Source: Pyrinomonadaceae bacterium
GTDB lineage: Bacteria > Acidobacteriota > Blastocatellia > Pyrinomonadales > Pyrinomonadaceae
Reading direction: 5' to 3'
Length of the DNA stretch: 33,699 bases
NCBI GenBank assembly: GCA_025922875.1
Contig: JAICGZ010000027.1
Span: 1 to 33,699, forward strand
Each line of letters opens with the position of its first letter. The stretch's first letter is position 1. The notes below the pieces were generated by a model, which made no database searches, was not told the origin of the DNA, and worked only from the letters and a program-made list of their open reading frames with translations. This document shows positions 1-8,752 of this stretch, piece by piece. The position numbers were made by a program, and so were the translations under genes.

Positions 1-417
1 ATGACGCCGCTCAGCCAGATGGCGTCAGTGCATGCGCCAGAGCCGCAGATGCTCACCGTGCAGCCCTGGGACCAAACTCAGATTGGCGCGGTTGAGAAAG
101 CGATTCGCGCTGCCGATCTCGGTCTGAACCCTTCGAATGACGGCAAGCTCGTACGCATTCCCATTCCGCCGTTAACAGAAGAACGTCGCAAACAGCTCGC
201 CAAGCAGGTGCACGACATCGCCGAAGATCATCGTACCGCCGTTCGCAACGTCCGCCGCGACGGCAACGATCGTCTAAAGAAGATGCTGAAAGACAAGCTC
301 ATCTCCGAAGACGCCGAACGTGACGCCCTCGACGAGATCCAAAAACTCACCAACAGCTACATCGGAAAGATCGACGAACTGACGAAGAGCAAAGAACAGG
401 AGATCATGAGCGTTTAG
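1..417 (+). CDS. frr: Ribosome recycling factor, 5'-truncated by window edge
   Basis: Ribosome recycling factor acts in the cytoplasm with EF-G to split the post-termination 70S complex. The visible 138 residues match the C-terminal three quarters of the family (about 185 residues normally): the VQPWD segment, then GLNPSNDG, then [12 protein letters not shown], then the long charged helices that form the three-helix bundle and a C-terminal EQEIMSV. The first codon happens to be ATG, but it aligns inside the protein, so roughly 45-50 N-terminal residues lie upstream of the window and this is not the true start. The usual neighbours (tsf, pyrH) would be expected further upstream. The family assignment is very secure. 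Confidence 0.96.
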   Translation: MTPLSQMASVHAPEPQMLTVQPWDQTQIGAVEKAIRAADLGLNPSNDGKLVRIPIPPLTEERRKQLAKQVHDIAEDHRTAVRNVRRDGNDRLKKMLKDKLISEDAERDALDEIQKLTNSYIGKIDELTKSKEQEIMSV

Positions 418-727
418 TTCGCCGCACATGGGTAGAGACGCGAGACCGCCCACTCGCCTTCACCATTATTCCGCCCACCCTCAAAGGTTATTTCACGTCT
501 GACCTTCTAACCAGCTTTGCCCGAACGTGCTCGACTGCATTCGGGCACTGATGCGGAGAAATAATCTCGCGCAAAGGCGCAAAGAAAACCTTTAGAAACC
601 CGGATCGGCCGCCTTTTCGCGCGCGAGATCTCCTCCTAGAGGACTTTCGGTAAAGCCTCGTTCTCCCTTCGAAATGAAAACTTCAATTCTGACATAAATA
701 GTTGAAATCAAGGTGAGGAGGCAACGT
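418..727. other. Intergenic region with hairpin and degraded repeat
   Basis: No credible gene is seen in these 310 bases. An 8-bp inverted repeat (TGCCCGAA at 518-525, TTCGGGCA at 540-547, 14-base loop) lies about 100 bases after the frr stop. It lacks a T-tract, so it is only a weak terminator candidate. Around 571-598 a CGCAAAGGCGCAAAG stretch resembles one arm of the perfect inverted repeat at 9426-9495 and looks like a degraded copy of the same intergenic repeat family. No convincing sigma-70 promoter for the downstream gene was identified. Confidence 0.5.
715..721 (+). promoter_or_regulatory. Ribosome binding site deciding the start at 728
   Basis: GAGGAGG lies six bases before the ATG at 728. 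The frame is open upstream with a possible GTG at 713, but that codon overlaps this Shine-Dalgarno sequence, so 728 is the more likely start. Confidence 0.75.
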
Positions 728-1939
728 ATGTCACAAACCATAAAGTCGGTTACCGACGAACAGACTGGACAAGTGTTTGAGATGGTACCGGAGCAGAAAA
801 TTGACGTAATTGCGGCCTGGATCAGCGTTGTTTATTCGCTCGCTGTGATTGCCTACCTGGCTTGGCTCGTACTCGATACGTGGTCAGGACAATACAAAAC
901 ATGGCCGGCATCACTTACCGATCAGTTTAACCAAACAGTATCTGGTAACGTTTTCAAGCTAATAATCTACACCGCCGTTGGCGGCGGCATGGGCGCCGCA
1001 ATCAACAACATCCGCGGCTTCGTAAGCTGGCACGCCGAGCGACGAGCTTTTGGCTGGCGCTTTGTGTGGAAGTACATTTCACTACCACCTCTCGGCGCAG
1101 CACTCGCCGTACTCGTGTACGGGATTCTTCAAAGTGGCATGGCTGTTTTTAATGGCGGCGCAGCAGTTAGCACGCCGACCGCGATCACTTCTTTCTCTGC
1201 CTGGGCCACTGGAACCCTAGCCGGCTATGGCTCACACAAGGTGTTCATCTGGCTGGATGACAAGGTGAACACCCTGTTCAAGGTAGAAGCGAAGAAAGTG
1301 AACGTACCTGATGTGATAGGCAAGTCGCCTGAAGAAGCCAAAAAGATCCTGATTGACACCCAGCTATCTGTTGAGACCACAGAAGCGGCAACCAGCGTTG
1401 ACAAGGTTGGCCAGGTAATTGGGCAGAGGCCTGCCGCCGGAACCGAAATCACCTGCGACAGCAAAGTCGTGATCACGGTCGGCGTGCGCAGCGATGAGCT
1501 AGACGCAGGTACCCCCGCGAGACCGGATGTGATGGGTAAGACCCAAGAGCAAACCCAACAAATCCTGCAAGAGGGCAAGCCAGTTCAACCAGTCACCGAG
1601 AAGTCCGAAGTCGTAACCAACGGGCAAAAGGCAAGCACAAACGGAGGGCAAACTGCAACAGCGGCTACTGAAACCGCGGGTGTCGGTGCAGCAGCTGTCG
1701 AACCTGCCGGTGTTGGTGCAGCGGCCGGAGAAACTGCCGGTCTCGGTGCGGCGGCCGGAGAAACTGCCGGTCTCGGTGCGGCGGCACTGGACAGCACAAC
1801 AAGCACCACGGAACCTTCAGAGACGGTTCTCATCGGCACTCAGGATGAAACTAGCGAGAGTATGCAAGAAGATGAGACCGGGGCAGAAGAGAACGCGGCA
1901 CTCAAGTCAGACGAGCAAAAAGACAACGGGCAGCAGTAG
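728..1939 (+). CDS. Multi-pass membrane protein with PASTA domain and Ala/Gly repeat tail
   Basis: A 403-residue protein of no family I recognise as a whole. The first half has about three to four hydrophobic segments (roughly residues 28-53, 76-98, 115-140 and a weaker one near 155-175), so it should be an inner-membrane protein. Near residues 195-265 is a PASTA-like domain (VPDVIGKSPEEAKKIL followed by a VGQVIGQRPAAG motif), and a second, shorter PASTA-like start (RPDVMGKTQEQTQQIL) follows. PASTA domains usually bind peptidoglycan fragments or mediate dimerisation, often in Ser/Thr kinases and penicillin-binding proteins; no kinase or transpeptidase domain is present here. The tail holds a four-copy ten-residue repeat and an acidic, Gln/Glu-rich end, probably disordered. 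The start at 728 has a strong ribosome binding site. It appears to be transcribed alone and converges on the gene at 2015-2755. Confidence 0.8.
   Translation: MSQTIKSVTDEQTGQVFEMVPEQKIDVIAAWISVVYSLAVIAYLAWLVLDTWSGQYKTWPASLTDQFNQTVSGNVFKLIIYTAVGGGMGAAINNIRGFVSWHAERRAFGWRFVWKYISLPPLGAALAVLVYGILQSGMAVFNGGAAVSTPTAITSFSAWATGTLAGYGSHKVFIWLDDKVNTLFKVEAKKVNVPDVIGKSPEEAKKILIDTQLSVETTEAATSVDKVGQVIGQRPAAGTEITCDSKVVITVGVRSDELDAGTPARPDVMGKTQEQTQQILQEGKPVQPVTEKSEVVTNGQKASTNGGQTATAATETAGVGAAAVEPAGVGAAAGETAGLGAAAGETAGLGAAALDSTTSTTEPSETVLIGTQDETSESMQEDETGAEENAALKSDEQKDNGQQ
1670..1789 (+). repeat. Four 30-bp in-frame tandem repeats
   Basis: Four consecutive 30-base units encode ten-residue repeats of the form E-T/P-AG-V/L-GAAA-x-x. 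Units start at 1670, 1700, 1730 and 1760. The last two are identical over their first 26 bases, while the first two have diverged by point changes, which suggests recent duplication at the 3' end. Because the unit is a multiple of three, copy-number change would leave the frame intact. Confidence 0.9.
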
Positions 1940-1957
1940 ATACGTTCGCATTAGACG

Positions 1958-2007
1958 GCCACAAAGAAGCACCAAATGCTTCTCTATCTTTTGTGCTTCT
2001 TTGTGGC
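1958..2007. repeat. Inverted repeat between convergent genes, candidate bidirectional terminator
   Basis: Perfect 15-bp arms (GCCACAAAGAAGCAC at 1958-1972 and its complement at 1993-2007) flank a 20-base loop. The element nearly fills the 75-base gap between two convergent genes, so it could stop transcription from both sides. Its AAAG-rich arms resemble the elements at 9426-9495 and 11554-11601. Confidence 0.75.
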
Positions 2008-2014
2008 TTGAAAA

Positions 2015-2755
2015 TTACCGCGGGATGGCGAAGGCGTCGTCGGGGAGTTGCTGGTTGAGTTTTACTTCCTTCACACTGAATTCCGCAAAAAAGGCGCCCA
2101 TCGTCATCTCGAACTTCTGAGAAAAACTGGTTGGTACCAGCACGCCCTCGACCTCTTTGAACTTGCTGTTCTCAGTTCCGAGTGTCACGCCCGCGTAGTA
2201 GATGAAAAAACTCATCACTCTGCCAGTCTTCGGATCGACGTAATAGTCGGTCGTGTAGCCTTCGGGATCAATCAAACGAAAGCCTCGCTGCTTTTTCTTG
2301 TCAGGAATTGCCTCGATCTTATATCCGGCCTGATCGAATCGCGCGAGCGCGCCTAGTCCAAACTTCGTCAGCGGCGGCATCTGAACATTGGGCATCGAGC
2401 TGAAAGATTGCTCGCCATCGTAGATCTGTTTGAAGACGATCGCCGGACGAGCATCGATTTCCATTCGCAGCTTCGGTCCCGCAGTCACGAGCGAGAACCC
2501 GCCGGGGATCGACTGCACGCTGTTGGGAGGATAAAGCTGGACCGAGCCCCTCATGATCATGTTCTGCACGTTGCGGAACTTTTCTCCACCCTGAGCCGTG
2601 AACGCCGCCCGCGCAAGATCCATTGACGAAGTTTCAGCAGTGATCGCGACCGCAGGCGCAGCGCCATTGCTCGCGGGAGTGGTCTTCGCTTCCTGTGCGC
2701 AGATCGACGCACTAACACCCAGACAAACAGCTATGGCAAGGATAAAGCTCTTCAT
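2015..2755 (-). CDS. Exported LolA-like hypothetical protein
   Basis: A 246-residue protein with a clear Sec signal peptide (MKSFILAIAVCLGVSASICAQ), so it is exported to the periplasm. After a short linker the body begins with a helix (LARAAFTAQGGEKFRNVQNM) followed by beta-rich sequence with pieces such as GSVQLYPPNS, LRMEIDARP, IYDGEQSF and GRVMSFFIYYAGV. This layout recalls the LolA/LppX-like lipoprotein-binding fold common in acidobacterial proteins of unknown role, but no catalytic or signature motif is seen, so the assignment rests on pattern only. An AGAAGGG ribosome binding site lies eight bases before the ATG. It starts 16 bases after the end of the TonB-dependent receptor gene and is almost certainly co-transcribed, so it may help with assembly or substrate handling for that receptor. 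Confidence 0.7.
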   Translation of the reverse strand: MKSFILAIAVCLGVSASICAQEAKTTPASNGAAPAVAITAETSSMDLARAAFTAQGGEKFRNVQNMIMRGSVQLYPPNSVQSIPGGFSLVTAGPKLRMEIDARPAIVFKQIYDGEQSFSSMPNVQMPPLTKFGLGALARFDQAGYKIEAIPDKKKQRGFRLIDPEGYTTDYYVDPKTGRVMSFFIYYAGVTLGTENSKFKEVEGVLVPTSFSQKFEMTMGAFFAEFSVKEVKLNQQLPDDAFAIPR

Positions 2756-2771
2756 TTCTGAAACCCTTCTA

Positions 2772-5700
2772 CTAAAAGTTCAATCGTACCTGCGCATAAA
2801 TGCGACGGTTACCGGCGCCGGTGCTGCCGGGAGCACCAAACCCGCCAAACGCGCCGCCCAATGCGAGTGACTCTCCAAAACTCGGCGACGACAGGTTGCC
2901 AACAGGCGTCGAAAGATTCACGTGGTTGAGCAGGTTCTGGAAGTTGATCGAAACGTTGAGGTTGAAACGTTTCTCGCCGGGCGCTGCGCCTCCGCCACCC
3001 TGCGGCGCTAATCCCACGGCCGCCACTCTTGCACCACCACCGGCAACTGCCGGGCTGCCTGGTCCACCTGCACGCTGACCACCTGCACCGCCTGGTCCAC
3101 TTGATTGAGCAGCAGCGTTGCCCTTGTCGATGAAAGCAAATGCACGGCTGACACGCAGGTTAACGACAAAGGCACCCGGCGCCTGGCCGAAGTTCCTCGG
3201 AATGATCGTCTCACCCGGCAACGGGTCGAGATTGAAATTGCCAAAACGCGTACACCTGATGTTGGGCGCGGAACAATCGGCGTTCGGAGCAGCAAAGCTG
3301 GGCCGCTCGTTGAACTGCCGATCGAGATTTCGATCCTGGCCGGTCGTGATATTGAAGCCTGGTCCAGTGTTGGCCACGATGAACGGATTCAGCACCACCC
3401 TCCACGGCATGTTTATAGTTCCGAAGACCGTAAACCGGTGCCGGATATCAAACGAGCTGCGTCCGAATTCACCCGATGCGTCGTACGAATTCATTGGAAA
3501 CAATGCGCCACCCTGGCCATCCGTGTCGTTCGTTGTCTTGCTCAGCGAATAGTTGCCGTTGAGCTGGAACGTTCTACTCAGACGACTATTGAAGCCGATA
3601 AACATCTGTCGCTGATTGAACTGCCCACTCGCTTCGTAGCGATTGATCTCGCCTTGCGTCGGATCCGGTCGCAGTCCATTAGGCGTCAGTTGTGTAATCG
3701 TAGCGGGCAGCGGCGCGTTAATGTCGCGTGCGCGAATGACGTGCACGATGCGAACGTTGTAGAAGCCGACAAACATCGTGATGTTGCGTGGCAGTTGTCG
3801 TTCGACCTGCGTGCCCAGCACAAACACTGTCGGAATTTGCAGGTTGGGATCTACCTGCCACACCGTTTGCTGCGTAGCTGGTATGCCGGCGACTGAAGGA
3901 ACAGCCGTCGGACTCCATTGATTGAGTATCGAATAGATTCGTTCGACGTTGGGTAGTTGCTGCTCGTCCTCGGACGGAGGTTTCAGACGATCGATCGGTT
4001 CGGTAACGATAGTTTGCAACACCTTCACGCCATTGAAACGGTTCGTCTGCAACGTCGAGTTTTCGTTGAAACGGTTGTAGAAGAAACCGGCGCCAAAGCG
4101 AATCACCATCTTCGGCGGGCGCGCGCTGTTCGCCGCACCCGGCGACCATGCGACTGCGATCCGTGGTGCAAAATCGTATTTACTGTGGGCGTTCGTCTGG
4201 ATCTCGTAACGCAGACCGTAACTCAACGTGATGTTTGGTCTCACCCGCCAGTCGTCCTGCACGAACACACCATAATCCGTTTGACTCACCTCGGCGAAAG
4301 GATCACCCGCGTTGATGCGGAACGTGGTCGCACCACCACCCGCTGCGCGAATCTCAGCCGGTGTGAATCCCTCGTCCTGCATCCGCAACGTCAACTGGTA
4401 ACGCTCGATGCTCGTGAGACCAAAGCCGCCACTGAAAATCCACGCGCCGCCGAAAGCGCCCTCGTTCGTGTCCTCGAGCTTAATGTGCCTGACCCGCCCG
4501 CCAAACTTGAACGCATGCGCACCCATCTGCTTCGCAGTAAAATTATTTAGCTCCCACGCCTGCCGCACGTTGAATGAATGGCCCACTTGCGAACCACCCG
4601 AACCGAACGAACCGGAAACATCGAGCGACGGCACCGTATTGTCGCCGATCTGCTCGAAACGATTGCGCGTATATTGAAAACGCGTTTCGTTGATCGTGGT
4701 CGGGTTGAGAATCGCAGTCTCGGTCAACTGCACGTTCTGGTTTGTCGAAACCTGATTGAAGCCACGTTCAGGCAGATTAAATCCGCCGATGCCCTGGTTA
4801 TCCGTGGTGAAACGATGGAAGTTGTAACGAACGACGAGCGTGTGGTTTGAGTTGATCGCGTAGTCAAGTCGCGGGCTGAGAAACATGTTGCGCCGCGGCA
4901 CCACAAACGACTGACCAAACTGCACGATGTTGAAATCGTCGTCGAGCACCGTCGCGCGGACAAGTTCGTTGTCGTCAGTTTCAATGCGTCCGAAGTTGAA
5001 AAAGAACGATGCTTTTTTCGAGACTATTGGACCACTCAGATTCATGTCGTATTGCCGAATCTGAAACGGCGTACGCTTGCTCGAATTGATGGCAAACGGA
5101 TTTCGAGAATTAAAACTCTCGTCGTTGAAGTTGAAAGAAGCGCCGCCACGAAACTTGTCAGTACCCGGCCGCGTGAGAATGTCGATACGCGCCGACGGTT
5201 GATCGTTTTCGGCAGCGAACGGATTTTGATTGATACGAATCTCGCGAATCGCGTCCTTCGAGGGCAGAGAGCCGCCGGTAAATCCGTCGATGAAAATCTG
5301 CCCGCCGTTTGGTCCAACTGACGGTCCGGCCAATGCCTGCAACGCTGCCGCTAATTCGTCGGGGTCGTCGGGCAAAGCGTCGAGGTCCTTTCCGGCAATG
5401 ACCGTTTGATTAGCGTTATTCGTTGCCTCGGTGCTCACAGCAGTGTCAGCGACTGTGACCCTTTCTTCGATCGTCACTTTCAAAGTGAGATCGACCGACT
5501 GCCGTGCGCCGGTGAAATCCACTTCTTTAGTCTCAGACAACGCAAAACCCGGTGCGGCCGCCTGAAGCGAATACTTGCCGGGCGCTAGTCCGGCGAAAGT
5601 GTAGACACCTTCACCATTGGTGGTGGTCTTCTTCTCAGTGCCGGTTGAGTCGGTCAGAGTTACGCTGGCGCCGACGATCGCTGCGCCGAGTTCGTCAGTG

Positions 5701-5813
5701 ATCAGACCGCGCAGCGTGCCGCGTGTTTGTTGAGCCACAGCAAGTTCAGCGCCCATGATGAGGATCAAAATAGCGTAGAAAAACTTGCGGGGGAGATTTT
5801 GTATCAAACTCAT
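2772..5813 (-). CDS. Oar-like TonB-dependent outer-membrane receptor
   Basis: A 1013-residue outer-membrane protein. Residues 1-27 are a signal peptide ending VAQQ. Residues about 30-112 form a carboxypeptidase-regulatory-like (SusC/Oar-type) beta-sandwich (GTLRGLITDELGAAIVGASV). Next comes a TonB plug region (about 140-225, including DALPDDPDELAAALQALAG), then a long 22-stranded-barrel type C-terminal region ending in a typical aromatic-terminated strand (RRIYAQVRLNF). Near 905-955 is a Gly/Ala/Pro-rich loop absent from most relatives. Oar-like receptors are abundant in Acidobacteria and import or export large substrates using TonB/ExbBD energy; the substrate cannot be predicted here. AAGGA lies seven bases before the ATG. 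It is preceded by a DUF5666-type gene (42-base gap) and followed by the LolA-like gene, likely one transcript. Confidence 0.92.
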   Translation of the reverse strand: MSLIQNLPRKFFYAILILIMGAELAVAQQTRGTLRGLITDELGAAIVGASVTLTDSTGTEKKTTTNGEGVYTFAGLAPGKYSLQAAAPGFALSETKEVDFTGARQSVDLTLKVTIEERVTVADTAVSTEATNNANQTVIAGKDLDALPDDPDELAAALQALAGPSVGPNGGQIFIDGFTGGSLPSKDAIREIRINQNPFAAENDQPSARIDILTRPGTDKFRGGASFNFNDESFNSRNPFAINSSKRTPFQIRQYDMNLSGPIVSKKASFFFNFGRIETDDNELVRATVLDDDFNIVQFGQSFVVPRRNMFLSPRLDYAINSNHTLVVRYNFHRFTTDNQGIGGFNLPERGFNQVSTNQNVQLTETAILNPTTINETRFQYTRNRFEQIGDNTVPSLDVSGSFGSGGSQVGHSFNVRQAWELNNFTAKQMGAHAFKFGGRVRHIKLEDTNEGAFGGAWIFSGGFGLTSIERYQLTLRMQDEGFTPAEIRAAGGGATTFRINAGDPFAEVSQTDYGVFVQDDWRVRPNITLSYGLRYEIQTNAHSKYDFAPRIAVAWSPGAANSARPPKMVIRFGAGFFYNRFNENSTLQTNRFNGVKVLQTIVTEPIDRLKPPSEDEQQLPNVERIYSILNQWSPTAVPSVAGIPATQQTVWQVDPNLQIPTVFVLGTQVERQLPRNITMFVGFYNVRIVHVIRARDINAPLPATITQLTPNGLRPDPTQGEINRYEASGQFNQRQMFIGFNSRLSRTFQLNGNYSLSKTTNDTDGQGGALFPMNSYDASGEFGRSSFDIRHRFTVFGTINMPWRVVLNPFIVANTGPGFNITTGQDRNLDRQFNERPSFAAPNADCSAPNIRCTRFGNFNLDPLPGETIIPRNFGQAPGAFVVNLRVSRAFAFIDKGNAAAQSSGPGGAGGQRAGGPGSPAVAGGGARVAAVGLAPQGGGGAAPGEKRFNLNVSINFQNLLNHVNLSTPVGNLSSPSFGESLALGGAFGGFGAPGSTGAGNRRIYAQVRLNF

Positions 5814-5855
5814 TTTGAGATCCTTCGGATGGGCGCCCCAAATTCAGAGAGCGAG

Positions 5856-7064
5856 TTAAGGCAAGCCGATGCCAAACGAAATGCCGCTCCCTAAACCGGC
5901 GGCTGGGTTTGGTGCTGTTTGTCCGGGCTGAGGCCGCGGAGCCAGCATTGCTAGTAGGGTGTCTGCTCCAGTGACCAGGGAAATAGCTGTCAAGCGCGTT
6001 GGATCCACACCCTGCGTACTGGAAACGATGATAGTGTCGCCAACCTTAACATCGGCGATTGAAACTGTCGGCAGTCTCTCGAGCATATCGTTGATATTGA
6101 ATCCGCCGCCTCGTGGACCACCCGGGCCGCCTCCTCCGGGTCCTCCGCCACCCTGAGGCCTTGCGCCTTGCGCCGGCGGACCACCTGCCGGGGGCGGGCC
6201 ACCAGGACCTCCGGGTCCGCGGCCAGCCATCATCGCGCCCATTTCGGATGCCGGTGGAAACTTGCGCAACACTGCGTCCTGCTTAATCACGATCGTGAGC
6301 GGCTTTTTCTTCTCCAGGTCGTTGATCTTGATCTCGCCCGTAGCCGCATCAACCGCAGTGACCACTCCGCCCACGGTTCGAAAACTTCCCGTCACGATTT
6401 TCTGCGGATTGAAACGAAGAGGATCTTCGCCGCGATCTCCAAGGGCGCGTAACTGGTCCCCGACTTTCAGCTCACTAAAATCACTCGGCTTTGCATCACC
6501 GAACTTGATCGAATCGGGCGCGTAACGGCGCATTTCAGTCTTATCAGTAACGGGGATGACTACTGTTTGCATTCCCGCCATCGTTCGATTCGAAATCGTG
6601 ATCTCTTTGGTCTCGGGCTTGAGCGCCGTGATCACGCCGAGGATTCCACGCCGCCGCCATTCAGCACGTTCCGCATCCTGCTTCTTCGCGAGGTCCCCCT
6701 TGGTCATGACTATAACCATGGCCGCGGGCACAGATTTCCGATCCTCCGAAACGTTTCCTCTCGCCATGACGCGGTCGCCTTCAGCAAGATCGGCTAGCGT
6801 AAGGTCAGTCGCGTTGGTCAACGATGTCTCGCCCGGAGCGAGTTTCTTGTACGTTGTCTTATCACCAAGAGAAACGATGACGACTGAACCCGCGTCGGTT
6901 TTTATGGTCAACTGTTTCGCCGCCGCGTCGATTGCTTTAACCTCGCCAATTGCATACTTGGGCGTAATGTTGGCATCAGTGCCCTGAGCACCCTGACCAA
7001 AGGAGGCGAGGCTCGAAGCGAACAGTGTGATTAGTCCTATCGCGGCCGCGAAAAAGAACCTCAT
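5856..7064 (-). CDS. Exported DUF5666-repeat protein with Gly/Pro-rich insert
   Basis: A 402-residue exported protein with signal peptide MRFFFAAAIGLITLFASSLASFGQ. It contains about three repeats of a small beta domain resembling DUF5666: residues about 38-120 (GEVKAIDAAAKQLTIKTDAG), about 137-230 (GVITALKPETKEITISN), and about 233-290 (GGVVTAVDAATGEIKIND). Each has the pattern of a V-x-A-V-D start, a charged turn and a later VGD/EGD segment. A Gly/Pro-rich disordered block (about 295-340) follows, and a final similar unit (VKVGDTIIVSSTQG) near the end. Function unknown; such domains are usually periplasmic. The start at 7064 is preferred over an upstream in-frame option at 7166 because it begins a clean signal peptide and has AAAGGGA upstream. 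It lies directly upstream of the Oar-like receptor gene. Confidence 0.8.
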   Translation of the reverse strand: MRFFFAAAIGLITLFASSLASFGQGAQGTDANITPKYAIGEVKAIDAAAKQLTIKTDAGSVVIVSLGDKTTYKKLAPGETSLTNATDLTLADLAEGDRVMARGNVSEDRKSVPAAMVIVMTKGDLAKKQDAERAEWRRRGILGVITALKPETKEITISNRTMAGMQTVVIPVTDKTEMRRYAPDSIKFGDAKPSDFSELKVGDQLRALGDRGEDPLRFNPQKIVTGSFRTVGGVVTAVDAATGEIKINDLEKKKPLTIVIKQDAVLRKFPPASEMGAMMAGRGPGGPGGPPPAGGPPAQGARPQGGGGPGGGGPGGPRGGGFNINDMLERLPTVSIADVKVGDTIIVSSTQGVDPTRLTAISLVTGADTLLAMLAPRPQPGQTAPNPAAGLGSGISFGIGLP

Positions 7065-7175
7065 GACTTGTCCCTTTCTATTTCTGTGAACACCGCTAGA
7101 TGCGGATTTATGACTGGTAAGTACCGATTTTTGGTTACGCAATAAACCTGAGAATGTTCTCAGCATTTACTCAGA

Positions 7176-8156
7176 TTAAGCCGCGTAACCCGAGGATGCT
7201 CGCCAATTCACGCGGTAGCGAGCAGTTAGAGCTAATCCGAAACTGATGATCAATATAAAGGTCGCCATAAAGGGCCAGACATAGGGCAGCGAGGTTAGCA
7301 GCACCCAAAAACTTGTCCCCAGTAATAACGCCACAGCTTCTGAGTTTTTACCAAACGGAACATATTTCCGCTGCAGCCAACGGCCCGTGGCGGCGTACAG
7401 GATTACTCTTCCGAACAAGCTTGCCACGAGCCAGAGAAGCAGCGCGAGCAGTCCGACCAGTACGCGAATCGGTTCCGGCATGACCCAAAGACACAACAGC
7501 ACGCCGACGAAAAGGACCACGACGCCAATGAGACCGATGGCAGCCACGCGCACACTGGTTAACTGCAATCGCGCGACGCCGCGACTGATGGTGCCCGGCA
7601 TTGCGGCGGTAAATCCCAACGACACCAGAAACCAAAACAGCACCACCAGCAATCTCGTGCCGAAGTAGCTCGGTGTCCAGCGCGGGGTGAACAGACCGCC
7701 TGGGTTTCTCATGAGGTCGCGGAGTTCCTGCTGGTAGCCCGCATACATCATCGTCTTGGCTGCCGGGTTGCGATTCGGAGGCGTATCGTCAGCGTGGTAA
7801 ATGCCGCCGAGTACGATCACGTCGCCGCCAATACGCGAGCCCGGTCTTTGAATCACCGAGCCGCCGATCGTGGCGACGTCGCCTTCGACTACGCCTTCAA
7901 CGATCACGTCACCGCCGAAAGACATTGCTCCCTGTTTCACAGTGCCGGTGACACGTACGGAGTTTCCCACACCGAAAACGGTACTGTCGTTCGTGCCCTC
8001 GATGAGGACTACCTTTTCGTCGCCAGAGCTTTGAGCACATGCAACACCCACGAACACCAGGAACCACAGCAGTAATACAAAGATGCGATTCAAGTCGACT
8101 TTCGAGAGAGAGGTTCTGGGAAGAGCGAGTTGTGAGTGAGTAATAACCATCGCCAC
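7176..8156 (-). CDS. Bactofilin-like/polymer-forming domain protein with membrane segments
   Basis: A 326-residue protein. After an N-terminal hydrophobic signal (about 25-42, ending ACAQ) is a short beta-helical region with glycine-spaced hydrophobic rungs (VRVTGTVKQGAMSFGGDVIVEGVVEGDV), typical of polymer-forming (bactofilin-like) repeats. Four to five membrane segments follow (about 165-190, 205-232, 235-262, 280-310). This arrangement is common beside ECF sigma/anti-sigma pairs in Acidobacteria, where the protein may act in the envelope, but its job is unknown. It begins with GTG at 8156 (AGGGGG about six bases upstream) or with ATG at 8150. The spacing favours GTG. Only 11 bases separate it from the anti-sigma stop, so the genes are probably translationally coupled. 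Confidence 0.75.
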   Translation of the reverse strand: MAMVITHSQLALPRTSLSKVDLNRIFVLLLWFLVFVGVACAQSSGDEKVVLIEGTNDSTVFGVGNSVRVTGTVKQGAMSFGGDVIVEGVVEGDVATIGGSVIQRPGSRIGGDVIVLGGIYHADDTPPNRNPAAKTMMYAGYQQELRDLMRNPGGLFTPRWTPSYFGTRLLVVLFWFLVSLGFTAAMPGTISRGVARLQLTSVRVAAIGLIGVVVLFVGVLLCLWVMPEPIRVLVGLLALLLWLVASLFGRVILYAATGRWLQRKYVPFGKNSEAVALLLGTSFWVLLTSLPYVWPFMATFILIISFGLALTARYRVNWRASSGYAA

Positions 8157-8167
8157 CGGCAGCCCCC

Positions 8168-8752
8168 TTACTCGGTTGCACCCGTACGATGATAGTTTGA
8201 GATCAATCGGGAGAGTATGAGAACAGCGAAAGCGAGCAGGATCAGTACGGGGACGAGCGAACCACTTTCGATAATGATCTTTCTGCTCAGCACTCTAAAA
8301 ATCACCGCCAGCCCGGCAACGGTGTCGTACACAGCAGTCGCTAAAAAACCGGCAACGCCGAGGCTGGTCGTAACGAATTTCTCCGCGAGGAGGAATATCG
8401 CACCACTGGCCCTGGCGCCGAGGAGGGCAAACCCGGCCAGCGCGAGGATTACACAAATACCCAACGCCTTTCGGTTTTCAGAACGCGTCCGCACCCCGCT
8501 CATGTCGCTGCTTGCGCGCGCGGCAATCATGCGTGAAAAGTCTTCCGGGACAGGGATCTCACCAGTGTCTGTCAAAGCCGCGTCCAACTCGCAGACAAAG
8601 AGACGATGAGCTCTCAATTCTGCGCGGCACGGGGCGCAACTCTGCAAGTGATCTTCAAAGAGCAGAGTCACACGCTCGTCCAATTCACCATCGATGTACG
8701 CGGCGATTAGATTTTTCTGGCAGAGTTCTTCTTGACCAATTGGCGAGCTCAT
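8168..8752 (-). CDS. Zinc-finger anti-sigma factor, membrane-anchored
   Basis: A 194-residue anti-sigma factor. The N-terminal cytoplasmic part carries the zinc-binding anti-sigma motif H-x3-C-x2-C (H35, C39, C42; DHLQSCAPC), preceded by the usual AYIDGELDE helix that grips the sigma factor. Hydrophobic segments at about 95-117, 121-145 and 165-185 anchor it in the inner membrane. By family knowledge it should hold the adjacent ECF sigma factor inactive until an envelope signal arrives. Its ATG overlaps the sigma stop by one base (TGATG), indicating tight translational coupling and near-stoichiometric synthesis. No protease-cleavage motif can be named from sequence alone. Confidence 0.9.
   Translation of the reverse strand: MSSPIGQEELCQKNLIAAYIDGELDERVTLLFEDHLQSCAPCRAELRAHRLFVCELDAALTDTGEIPVPEDFSRMIAARASSDMSGVRTRSENRKALGICVILALAGFALLGARASGAIFLLAEKFVTTSLGVAGFLATAVYDTVAGLAVIFRVLSRKIIIESGSLVPVLILLAFAVLILSRLISNYHRTGATE

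Noticed and set aside
518-547. Rho-independent terminator after frr
   Set aside because: The 8-bp stem has a long loop and no T-tract, so it is mentioned only as a hairpin.
3105-3896. 263-codon plus-strand open frame opposite the receptor
   Set aside because: No motif, no ribosome binding site, and it lies wholly inside the conserved Oar-like receptor gene.
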